A stretch of 8,178 nt of DNA from contig JAJRTK010000056.1 in the NCBI GenBank assembly GCA_024278345.1, positions 1 to 8,178 of the forward strand. Reading direction: 5' to 3'. A program made the position numbers and the translations under genes. The notes under the pieces are model-generated. The model was not told where the DNA came from, made no database searches, and saw only the letters and a program-made list of their open reading frames with translations. Below, piece by piece: positions 1 through 5,821 of this stretch. Numbering within the stretch: position 1 is the stretch's first letter; each line of letters begins with the position of its first letter. The DNA comes from a bacterium. GTDB taxonomy: Bacteria > CSSED10-310 > JAJRTK01.

Positions 1-171
1 AGGCCCCGGACGACCTTCGGGTAACGCGCAGCGTGACCCGCTGAGCGATAGCGAGGCGTTGGCGCTTGCAGTTCCACAGTCCTGGAATTGTCCCGCGTTA
101 CGTGGATGCCCCAGCGCGGCGTTGCCCGCCGAGCGGAGCGCGGCGTTGCCCGTAAGCTAAGAAGACGATTG
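1..171. other. Non-coding, repeat-bearing left edge
   Basis: I see no credible gene here. GTAACGCG at 21-28 is complementary to CGCGTTAC at 94-101. Between them is a short stem TTCCA/TGGAA (72-76 with 83-87). A 16-bp direct repeat lies at 113-128 and 137-152 and is listed separately. The first 15 bases resemble the last 12 bases of the window (4-15 versus 8167-8178, 11 of 12 identical), so the edge may be the tail of a dispersed repeat. Function unknown. Confidence 0.5.
113..152. repeat. 16-bp tandem-like direct repeat
   Basis: AGCGCGGCGTTGCCCG occurs at 113-128 and again, identically, at 137-152, a 24-bp period with an 8-base spacer (CCGAGCGG). It sits in non-coding DNA. It may be part of a larger dispersed repeat family or a short minisatellite. 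No function can be assigned. Confidence 0.75.
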
Positions 172-198
172 TCTGCTTGGCGTATACTTTCACGGTAA
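172..198. repeat. Uninterrupted copy of a 27-bp dispersed motif
   Basis: The 27-bp stretch begins TCTGCTTGGCGTATA and ends CTTTCACGGTAA. A second copy is split in two: its left part is at 246-260 and its right part at 423-434, with the element at 261-414 plus one target duplicate between them. With the split copy rejoined, 25 of 27 bases agree. Both differences (179 versus 253, 184 versus 258) fall in the 8-bp target segment. This copy therefore serves as the empty site for the insertion. Confidence 0.8.
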
Positions 199-292
199 CA
201 CTCATGGAAAGGAATCGAGCCCCCCCGGGAGATGAAAGATAAATATCTGCTTAGCGTTTAGGGACCTATCAGATCCGGTTGACAAGTCCCCG

Positions 293-322
293 CACGAAAG
301 GAACCCACCGTTCCTTTCCGTG
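293..322. repeat. Hairpin inside the MITE-like element
   Basis: CACGAAAGGAAC (293-304) pairs with GTTCCTTTCCGTG (310-322), giving a 12-bp stem with one bulged C and a five-base loop CCACC. It lies wholly within the 154-bp element, so it is probably part of that element's structure rather than a host regulatory site. Confidence 0.65.
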
Positions 323-339
323 AATCCCGTCCAGCCCGC

Positions 340-358
340 CACCGGCAAGATGCCGGTG
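340..358. repeat. Perfect REP-like palindrome CACCGGCA-AGA-TGCCGGTG
   Basis: An 8-bp perfect stem (340-347 with 351-358) has a three-base loop. CCGCC at 336-340 can also pair with GGCGG at 366-370 as an alternative outer stem. From memory, this palindrome is widespread in several GC-rich phyla, where its reverse strand is often mistranslated as a peptide containing TGILPV; the reverse strand here reads that way. It lies inside the MITE-like element. Confidence 0.7.
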
Positions 359-424
359 CCACCAGGGCGGTGTCGCGGAGTGTAAAACAAAAACGCGGGG
401 ATTTGATAGGTTCCAGCGTTTACT

Positions 425-454
425 TTCACGGTAAGGCGGGACACTTTGTAAAAT
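425..454 (+). promoter_or_regulatory. Possible sigma-70 type promoter upstream of the repeat-protein gene
   Basis: A -10 candidate TAAAAT at 449-454 (5 of 6 to consensus) lies 18 bases after a weak -35 candidate TTCACG at 425-430 (4 of 6). Transcription would start at about 461, inside the palindrome at 458-477. The -35 half lies in the 27-bp dispersed motif. The -35 match is poor and such matches occur by chance, so this is only a candidate. Confidence 0.25.
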
Positions 455-487
455 AGGGGCTTCAGACGCCTGAAGCCGAGCCCGCCA
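435..487. repeat. Nested palindrome in the leader of the repeat-protein gene
   Basis: GGCTTCAG (458-465) and CTGAAGCC (470-477) form a perfect 8-bp stem with loop ACGC. An outer stem GGCGGG (435-440) with CCCGCC (482-487) encloses it. From memory, the inner palindrome is another common dispersed repeat of GC-rich bacteria. It ends 60 bp before the start codon, so it would lie at the promoter or in the 5' untranslated RNA. It could be an operator, an RNA hairpin, or simply a REP-like repeat. Confidence 0.65.
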
Positions 488-534
488 GATAGGGTCTTGA
501 GGGCGAAGCTTCCTTCGTGGGAGACAATGAATAG

Positions 535-542
535 AGGAGAGG
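535..542 (+). promoter_or_regulatory. Ribosome binding site that selects ATG 547
   Basis: AGGAGAGG precedes TTGATG. The core AGGAG (535-539) ends seven bases before the ATG at 547 but only four bases before the TTG at 544. Spacing and codon preference both favour ATG 547 over the upstream TTG, which would add just one residue. Confidence 0.75.
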
Positions 543-546
543 TTTG

Positions 547-3500
547 ATGCGAAAAGAGGTGTCCAAAGTTTTCTCCGGGAGTTTCATGGTTTTTTTGCTC
601 GTGGGCCTGTTTCTTCCTCTGCCCATGGGTTGGGCTCAGGGTTTGGGCACGGCCTTTGTCTACCAGGGTCACCTGGTGGAAGGAGGGTCTCCGGCTACGG
701 GGACGTTCGACTTCGAGATGGCCCTCTACGATGATGGGACCGCCGGAGCTCAGGTAGGCTCGACGTTGGTATTGGAGGACCTCCAGGTTACCGGCGGCCT
801 CTTCACGGCGACCTTGGATTTTGGTGCGGTGTTCGGGGGCAGTGCCACGTGGTTGCAGATCTCGGTTCGACCGGGGAGCAGCACGGATGCCTTCACGGTC
901 CTGACTCCCAGGCAGGAGTTGACTCCGACTCCCAACGCCTTGTACTCGGGATTCGCTGAATCGAGTGCCTGGTCGGGGATTTCGGGGATACCGGCCGATC
1001 TGGCCGACGGCGACGATGATACGACCTACACTGCTGGCAGCGGGTTGGATCTGGCCAGCGGCACTTTTTCGCTTTCGGGCTCCTTTCAATTGCCCCAGGG
1101 CTGCCAGCAGACGGAGCTTGCCGTCTGGGACGGCGTTCAGGGAGCATGGATCTGTGGGAACCTCGATACCATTGGCGGCGGTGATATCACCGCCGTGACG
1201 GCGGGGACGGGGCTCACTGGCGGCGGAGCTTCCGGCGGGGTGACGCTGGATGTCGATTTCGCCGGCGCGGGGTCCGCCGCCACTGTTTCCCGAAGCGATC
1301 ACACCCATGGCGGGTCGGATATCACCAGCGGGACCGTGGCCGAAAGCTATATCGACCCGGCGGTGGCCAGGGACTCGGAGATTCTTTCCACGGTGTTGGC
1401 GGGGGATGGCAGCGGAAGCACGTTGGACGCCGACTTGCTGGATGGTCTGGACAGCGCGGATTTCATGGCGGCCGCCGCCGACAACTGGGTGGACGTGACG
1501 GGGGACAGCATGACCGGGGCGTTGTCGGTGGCGGTGAGCAGCACGGCTCAGGCCATCGGCGGGGTGAACGCGGCCACGAGCGGCGCTGCTCCCGGGGTCT
1601 ATGGCGAGACGGCGTCCACGAGCGGCAAGGGGGTCTCGGGATTGGCGTCGAGTGGGGTTGGTTTCACGGCCGGCGTTCGGGGAGAGGCGGTCTCGCCGGA
1701 TGGCAAAGGGGTTTTGGGGATGGCGAGTTCCACGACGGGTTCGCCGTCGGGGGTTTTCGGGCGCGCCGATTCGACGGCTGGCCGTGGAGTGTACGGTTGG
1801 GCGTCGGCGACGGCGGGGAGTAGCATCGGCGTCTACGGGGTTACGGATTCGACGTCTGGCCGGGGGCTGTATGGCCTTGCGACGGCGACGACGGGGAGTC
1901 CTACGGGAGCGCTGGGGCTCGTGGATGCGCCGAGCGGCCACGGGGTTCTGGGGACGAACAATGCGATTATCGGTGAGGCCCGGGGTGTCATGGGGCGGAG
2001 CGATTCCACCAGCGGGAAGGCTGTGTACGGCTGGGCGACCTCGGCGACGGGGGGATCCATCGGGGTTTACGGCGTTTCGTTGTCCACCGACGGTCGGGGA
2101 GTTTACGGAGATAGCCAGGTGACGACGGGCACGACGTACGGGGTCCTGGGTCGGAACTTTGCTCCGGCGGGCGCCGGAGTCTTCGGGAATTCCATCTCCA
2201 CGACGGGTTCGGCGGCGGGAGTCCGTGCGGAATCGGCCTCGGCGGCGGGATACGGCGTCCGGGCGGTGAACTCGGCGGCCACCGGAATGGCGGTGGGGGT
2301 TTATGGAGAGACGGGTTCCACGGATGGTTGGGCGATTTACGGGATGGTGCCGGCGACGAGCGGCGCGGGGTACGCGGTTTACGGAGAGAGTTTTGCGCCC
2401 AACGGTCGGGCCGTTTTCGGCTGGAATATGGCAACTACCGGCGATGCGGTGGGGGTCTACGGGCAGACGGCATCGACGCAGGGGAAAGGTGTAATCGGTC
2501 AGGCGACCTCGACGACCGGCGGTTCGGTGGGGGTTTGGGGGCAATCGCTTTCCTCGGGCGGATACGGGGTCTTTGGGAGCGCGGCCGCCACCACGGGCAG
2601 TTCGACGGGGGTTTGGGGGCAGACGGCAGCGCCGAGCGGCAGGGGAGTGTACGGGAATGCGACCTCGACCACCGGCGGCAATGTTGGGGTTCTGGGAAAA
2701 AGTTCTTCCCCGGCTGGTTGGGGGGTCTATGGCCGTGCCACGGCGGCTTCGGGTAATGCCGAAGGGGTTACCGGGGAAACGGCGGCGCCTTCGGGGTCTG
2801 GTGTCAGAGGGATGGCCACGACGACCACCGGTGCGGCGTATGGCGTTTTCGGGGAGAGTTCGTCTTCCATCGGCCGGGCGGTTTTTGGGTGGAATTACGC
2901 CACTACCGGTGAGAGCATAGGGGTGTATGGACAGACCGGATCTCCTTTTGGCCGCGCCGTGGTTGGTGTCAACACGGCGACGACGGATACGGGTTCCGGA
3001 GTCTGGGGAGTCACCAGTTCCTCTACCGGCGGCATGGCAATCTGGGGGCTCGCCAATGTCGCGGGCGGCTACGCTGGCTGGTTCGATGGCGACGTGACGG
3101 TGATCGGCAACGTGAGTAAGTCTGGCGGCAGCTTTAAGATCGATCATCCCCTGGATCCGGCCAACAAGTATCTTCTCCATTCCTTCGTTGAATCGCCTGA
3201 CATGATGAACGTTTACAACGGAAACGTGGTCCTGGATGGAGCAGGCGAGGCCTGGATCGAGCTGCCGGACTGGTTCGAGGCGCTGAACCGCGATTTCCGG
3301 TACCAGATCACGCCCCTGGGCGGGCCGGCGCCGGACCTCCACGTGGCGGAGAAGATCACGGAGAACCGTTTCCGGATTGCCGGCGGTGAGCCGGGGCTGG
3401 AGGTTTCGTGGCAGGTGACGGGGATCCGGCGGGATCCGTGGGCGGAGGCTCACCGGATCCCGGTGGAAGAAGAGAAATCCACCAAGGAGAAAGGCTCGTA

Positions 3501-3627
3501 CTTGCACCCTGAACTCTATGGTGAACCGGAAGAACGAAGTTTGCGGTGGAGGCGCAATCCTGGGGTTTCGGAGATCCTTCGCCCCTCGCTGGAAGTTTCT
3601 GGCGAAGGGAAAGGCGGCCGGCCATGA
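547..3627 (+). CDS. Secreted, tail-fibre-like protein with 19 exact 26-residue repeats
   Basis: The protein has 1026 residues from ATG 547. Residues 1-31 form a Sec signal peptide: basic start, hydrophobic core, likely cut after GWA. Residues 33-140 look like a beta domain common in bacterial surface proteins (YQGHL, TPRQELTPTPNALYS). Next come a Cys-Trp-Trp-Cys segment with C186 and C203, GDITAVTAGTGLTGGG at 212-227, an LDADLLDG segment and DVTGDSMTGALSV near 316-328, all typical of tail-fibre or trimeric surface proteins. Residues 350-843 are 19 repeats of 26 residues. The C-terminal domain (about 858-970) begins GGSFKIDHPLDPANKYLLHS and is a conserved cap in such proteins; a charged tail with YLHPELYGEPEE follows. 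No sorting anchor or membrane helix is seen after the signal. The role is probably extracellular: adhesin, sheath or appendage. This is inference, and I know no named homologue. The gene appears to be transcribed alone; the next gene is 383 bp away. Confidence 0.88.
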   Translation: MRKEVSKVFSGSFMVFLLVGLFLPLPMGWAQGLGTAFVYQGHLVEGGSPATGTFDFEMALYDDGTAGAQVGSTLVLEDLQVTGGLFTATLDFGAVFGGSATWLQISVRPGSSTDAFTVLTPRQELTPTPNALYSGFAESSAWSGISGIPADLADGDDDTTYTAGSGLDLASGTFSLSGSFQLPQGCQQTELAVWDGVQGAWICGNLDTIGGGDITAVTAGTGLTGGGASGGVTLDVDFAGAGSAATVSRSDHTHGGSDITSGTVAESYIDPAVARDSEILSTVLAGDGSGSTLDADLLDGLDSADFMAAAADNWVDVTGDSMTGALSVAVSSTAQAIGGVNAATSGAAPGVYGETASTSGKGVSGLASSGVGFTAGVRGEAVSPDGKGVLGMASSTTGSPSGVFGRADSTAGRGVYGWASATAGSSIGVYGVTDSTSGRGLYGLATATTGSPTGALGLVDAPSGHGVLGTNNAIIGEARGVMGRSDSTSGKAVYGWATSATGGSIGVYGVSLSTDGRGVYGDSQVTTGTTYGVLGRNFAPAGAGVFGNSISTTGSAAGVRAESASAAGYGVRAVNSAATGMAVGVYGETGSTDGWAIYGMVPATSGAGYAVYGESFAPNGRAVFGWNMATTGDAVGVYGQTASTQGKGVIGQATSTTGGSVGVWGQSLSSGGYGVFGSAAATTGSSTGVWGQTAAPSGRGVYGNATSTTGGNVGVLGKSSSPAGWGVYGRATAASGNAEGVTGETAAPSGSGVRGMATTTTGAAYGVFGESSSSIGRAVFGWNYATTGESIGVYGQTGSPFGRAVVGVNTATTDTGSGVWGVTSSSTGGMAIWGLANVAGGYAGWFDGDVTVIGNVSKSGGSFKIDHPLDPANKYLLHSFVESPDMMNVYNGNVVLDGAGEAWIELPDWFEALNRDFRYQITPLGGPAPDLHVAEKITENRFRIAGGEPGLEVSWQVTGIRRDPWAEAHRIPVEEEKSTKEKGSYLHPELYGEPEERSLRWRRNPGVSEILRPSLEVSGEGKGGRP
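1552..3075 (+). repeat. In-frame 78-bp tandem repeat array (19.5 units)
   Basis: A 14-residue half unit (1552-1593) is followed by 19 full units from 1594 to 3075, each exactly 78 bp with no insertion or deletion. The unit pattern is G-V-x-G at positions 1-4, S/A at 8, G at 11, then G/A-V/I-x-G at 13-16, T/S near 19-22 and G at 23. Two GVxG turns, 12 and 14 residues apart, make one unit. Units have diverged at the DNA level, including many synonymous changes, so the length is kept by selection and not by recent copying. The pattern suggests a beta-solenoid or beta-helix shaft. Confidence 0.9.
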
Positions 3628-3639
3628 TGGAGAGAGGAG

Positions 3640-3659
3640 CCGCCCCCGGCGCCGGGCGG
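3640..3659. terminator. GC-rich hairpin after the repeat-protein gene, possible terminator
   Basis: CCGCCC (3640-3645) pairs with GGGCGG (3654-3659) around a GC-rich loop, 13 bases after the stop codon. Only a short TTT follows instead of a U tract, so intrinsic termination would be weak. It could protect the 3' end of the mRNA or be chance in GC-rich DNA. Confidence 0.35.
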
Positions 3660-3870
3660 TTTCCCAATCCACCCGTTTTGGCTATGCTTTGTCCGCAAAC
3701 CGCCCTATTCCCGGAGTGGCTTGCTTTCCGCGGGTGTTGACAACGGCAGCGGCGTGGGAGCAGAGGTTCGGGCTATCGGTCGGGACGAAGGTCTGATTGG
3801 GGCCGTGGAAGTAGCGGTTCCATGGAGCTCAGCGGGATTTGGGGCTCAAGTTTGCCGGTGAAAAGGGGCG
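3660..3870. other. Intergenic stretch without a recognised feature
   Basis: I see no gene with a ribosome binding site and no clear promoter. TTGACA occurs at 3737-3742, as part of the 10-mer TTGACAACGG that also occurs at 7871-7880, but no -10 box lies at a suitable distance in either place. With the neighbouring repeat this makes the 383-bp gap between the first two genes (3628-4010). Confidence 0.5.
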
Positions 3871-3913
3871 AGTGGCGGCGGACGGACTGCCGCCGACAGG
3901 AGCGGAACGCAAC
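3871..3913 (+). repeat. Dispersed palindromic repeat, copy 1
   Basis: GGCGGC (3874-3879) and GCCGCC (3889-3894) form a hairpin. The tail at 3889-3913 (GCCGCCGACAGGAGCGGAAC, then GCAAC) matches the reverse complement of 7917-7941 at 22 of 25 bases. Homology stops after CAAC on one side and near AGTGGCGG on the other. It lies about 100 bp upstream of the UbiB-like gene, and the two copies point towards each other. Likely a REP-like family member. Confidence 0.75.
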
Positions 3914-3997
3914 TTGAAAATCCCGAAGCATGGCAATCTGAAAATGTCGAAGCCCGACTTGCTGGCAGGAACACGGACTTCTGTCCGGGCGGAAGCG

Positions 3998-4003
3998 AAG
4001 GGA
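3998..4003 (+). promoter_or_regulatory. Ribosome binding site for the UbiB-like gene
   Basis: AAGGGA ends seven bases before ATG 4011, a normal spacing, and supports that start codon. Confidence 0.6.
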
Positions 4004-4010
4004 ACAACCC

Positions 4011-5705
4011 ATGGCGCGCTCCATTACGGCCTTTTCCAGAACCTATAGGAACTTGCGTAGCATTCCGCGTCTTCGCCGTGTGGTGCAGGTTCTTTTGAAG
4101 CATGGTTTCGGCCAGCTCGTGGAAGAGCTGAACCTCATGTCCATTGTGACGCTGGGCAACCGGCTTGCCTTTTTCAAGCAGCGGCGCGGCGCCGAGCAGC
4201 GGTTCACCTTGGCCGAGCGGTTGCGGATGGCTTTCGAGGATTTGGGGCCGACCTACATCAAGCTGGGCCAGCTTTTGTACATGCGTCCCGACCTGGTGAC
4301 GCCGGAGATTAGCGAGGAGCTTCAGCGGCTCCAGGAAAAGGTGCCACCTTTCCCTTTGGAGGAAGCCCGGAGGGTGATGGAGGAAGAGCTTGGCCGGCCC
4401 GTGGGAGAAATTTTTGACGACCTCGACCCCGAGCCTCTGGGCTCCGCATCCATCGCCCAGGTCCACGCGGCGAAGCTCAAGGATGGCCCGGAAGTCATCA
4501 TCAAGATCCAGAGACCGGGGATTGCGCCGATCATCTCCCAAGACCTGACCATTCTTTTCAATTTCGCGCATCTTTTGGAGAAGACGATTCGCGAGGTAGA
4601 ACAGTTTCGGCCCGTGGAGATCGTAGAGGAGTTTGCCCGCTCCATCCGCCGGGAGCTCGATTTTGCCCTGGAGGCGTCCAACGCTGAGATTTTCCGGCGC
4701 AATTTCGAGGGAAACCCCGACATCAAGCTGCCGGAGATCTATTGGGATCTGTCTACGGAACGGGTTCTCACCATGGAGTTGCTGGCGGGGACCAGCGTCT
4801 TCGATGACAAGAAGCTCGACGAGTGGGGGCTGGATCGAAATGACCTGGCCCGGCGGGGAGCGAGCATTTTCCTTCGGATGGTGCTGGTGCATGGTTTTTT
4901 CCACGCGGATCCCCACTCGGGCAATTTTTTCGTGCTTCCCGATGGCCGGTTCGGGCTGGTGGATTTCGGCATGGTAGGCCGGTTGGAGGAGTCGTTCCGG
5001 GAATCGGTGGCTTCGCTGGTGATTGCGCTCCTGGCCCGGGATTACGAGCGACTGAGTCACGAGCTCATCGTCATGGGGGTCGTGAGCGCCGACGTGGATT
5101 TGCCGGCTCTCCGGCGGGATCTGGCCGACTTGGTGGAACCCTATTATGGGAAGCCCTTGGGGGCGATACCCTTCGGGGTGGTGATCCAGAGGATCGTGGA
5201 GCTGTCGTTCAAGTACAGCGCGGATCGGCCGTCGGAGCTCTATTTGTTGGCTCGGGCCATCGTGCTTGTGGAGGGGTTGGGGCGGCAGCTCGACCCCGCC
5301 CACGACCTGGTGGCGTTGGGGAAGCCCTTTGCGGTGGAACTGCTTCGTGAGCGTCTGAGCCCGAAGCAATTAGCGGTGCAGGCCTGGAAGATGAGCTTCG
5401 AGCTGAACGAGCTTGTGAAGGTCGTGCCCAGGGAGCTTCGGCGCATCATGACCAAGCTTGGGCAGGGGCAGCTCCGCCTTGGCCTTTATAGCGATGACGC
5501 GGATCGGATGCTGCGTCAGATGCGGCGGACCGGGTTTCATATCAGTCTGGCGCTGGTGATTGTGGGGCTATTGGTCTCGTCGGCATTGGTGGCGACTTCG
5601 CCCCATCCTCCATCCGTGGGATCCCTGCCGATTCTGTCGGCCATCGGCTATGGGGTGGCCAGCGTGGCCTTCCTTTGGCTCGTGCTCCGCGCGGGTCGGG
5701 AATAG
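4011..5705 (+). CDS. ubiB: ABC1/AarF/UbiB-family atypical kinase-like protein
   Basis: The protein has 564 residues, close to the length of E. coli UbiB. It has the ABC1 protein-kinase-like fold with the family hallmarks: KxGQ at 84-87 (K84, Q87), the alanine-rich loop GSASIAQVH at 144-152 in place of a glycine-rich loop, K165 in EVIIKIQRPG, ExD at E215 and D217, the catalytic loop HADPHSGN at 298-305 and DFG at 318-320. Ser303 stands where the family usually has Pro (HPGN). Two hydrophobic helices close the protein (about 511-530 and 539-560), as in UbiB proteins that sit at the inner membrane. Known members have an ATPase role supporting quinone (ubiquinone) biosynthesis or lipid homeostasis; the exact substrate here is unknown. 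No quinone genes lie nearby, so the symbol marks the family and not proven orthology. The metallopeptidase gene follows after 116 bp. Confidence 0.92.
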   Translation: MARSITAFSRTYRNLRSIPRLRRVVQVLLKHGFGQLVEELNLMSIVTLGNRLAFFKQRRGAEQRFTLAERLRMAFEDLGPTYIKLGQLLYMRPDLVTPEISEELQRLQEKVPPFPLEEARRVMEEELGRPVGEIFDDLDPEPLGSASIAQVHAAKLKDGPEVIIKIQRPGIAPIISQDLTILFNFAHLLEKTIREVEQFRPVEIVEEFARSIRRELDFALEASNAEIFRRNFEGNPDIKLPEIYWDLSTERVLTMELLAGTSVFDDKKLDEWGLDRNDLARRGASIFLRMVLVHGFFHADPHSGNFFVLPDGRFGLVDFGMVGRLEESFRESVASLVIALLARDYERLSHELIVMGVVSADVDLPALRRDLADLVEPYYGKPLGAIPFGVVIQRIVELSFKYSADRPSELYLLARAIVLVEGLGRQLDPAHDLVALGKPFAVELLRERLSPKQLAVQAWKMSFELNELVKVVPRELRRIMTKLGQGQLRLGLYSDDADRMLRQMRRTGFHISLALVIVGLLVSSALVATSPHPPSVGSLPILSAIGYGVASVAFLWLVLRAGRE

Positions 5706-5821
5706 GCGTCGACCGGAGGAAATGCGGCGCCTTGGCTTGTTTGTTGAGCAGTTGTTCCACGACTCGATTTGAGGAAAAGTGGTGAAGAAGGAATGGTGAA
5801 ACTTCTGGAGGGAGAGGAGCC
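5706..5821 (+). other. Spacer between the UbiB-like and metallopeptidase genes
   Basis: These 116 bp contain no clear hairpin terminator and no convincing promoter, so read-through from the UbiB-like gene is plausible. GGAGG at 5715-5719 precedes a 16-codon frame (5722-5772) with a spacing of only two bases, too short for a good start. GGAGGG at 5807-5812 serves the next gene. Confidence 0.45.
5807..5812 (+). promoter_or_regulatory. Ribosome binding site for the metallopeptidase gene
   Basis: GGAGGG ends nine bases before ATG 5822. A second purine run, AGGAG at 5815-5819, is only two bases from the start and is less suitable. Together they support the ATG at 5822. Confidence 0.6.

Larger units (their letters stand above)
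253..422. mobile_element. MITE-like element (154 bp) with 8-bp target duplication
   Basis: The element is 261-414. Its ends are imperfect inverted repeats: GGGACCTATCAGATCC at 261-276 and GGATTTGATAGGTTCC at 399-414, 14 of 16 positions matching. AGCGTTTA flanks it directly on both sides, at 253-260 and 415-422, as an 8-bp target-site duplication. CCCCGC (288-293) and GCGGGG (395-400) form a second inner inverted pair. The interior carries two hairpins and no usable reading frame, so any movement would depend on a transposase supplied elsewhere. A rejoined target matching the intact copy at 172-198 supports insertion. The parent transposon family cannot be named from 154 bp, although 8-bp duplications are known for several insertion-sequence families. 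Confidence 0.8.

Noticed and set aside
1552-3075. A CRISPR-like array, because of regular spacing.
   Set aside because: The units are contiguous coding repeats in one open frame, with no identical repeats separated by unique spacers and no cas genes.
202-3672. A stop-free reverse-strand frame of 1156 codons, longer than the forward gene it overlaps.
   Set aside because: The forward strand has a ribosome binding site, a signal peptide and recognisable domains. The 78-bp repeats are a multiple of three, so an antisense frame free of stops in one unit tends to stay free in all. The reverse product is Arg/Pro-rich, and its C-terminal part runs through the non-coding repeats at 202-543.
3737-3746. 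TTGACAACGG as a -35 promoter element, also at 7871-7880.
   Set aside because: No -10 hexamer lies 15-19 bases downstream in either copy. The shared 10-mer alone is not enough to call a promoter or a repeat.
3846-5369. A 507-codon reverse-strand frame opposite the UbiB-like gene.
   Set aside because: It is a shadow of a well-supported family member on the + strand, and its product shows no recognisable domain.
5722-5772. A 16-codon frame with GGAGG just upstream, between the UbiB-like and peptidase genes.
   Set aside because: The spacing from GGAGG to ATG is only two bases, the peptide has no distinctive features, and such short frames are common by chance.
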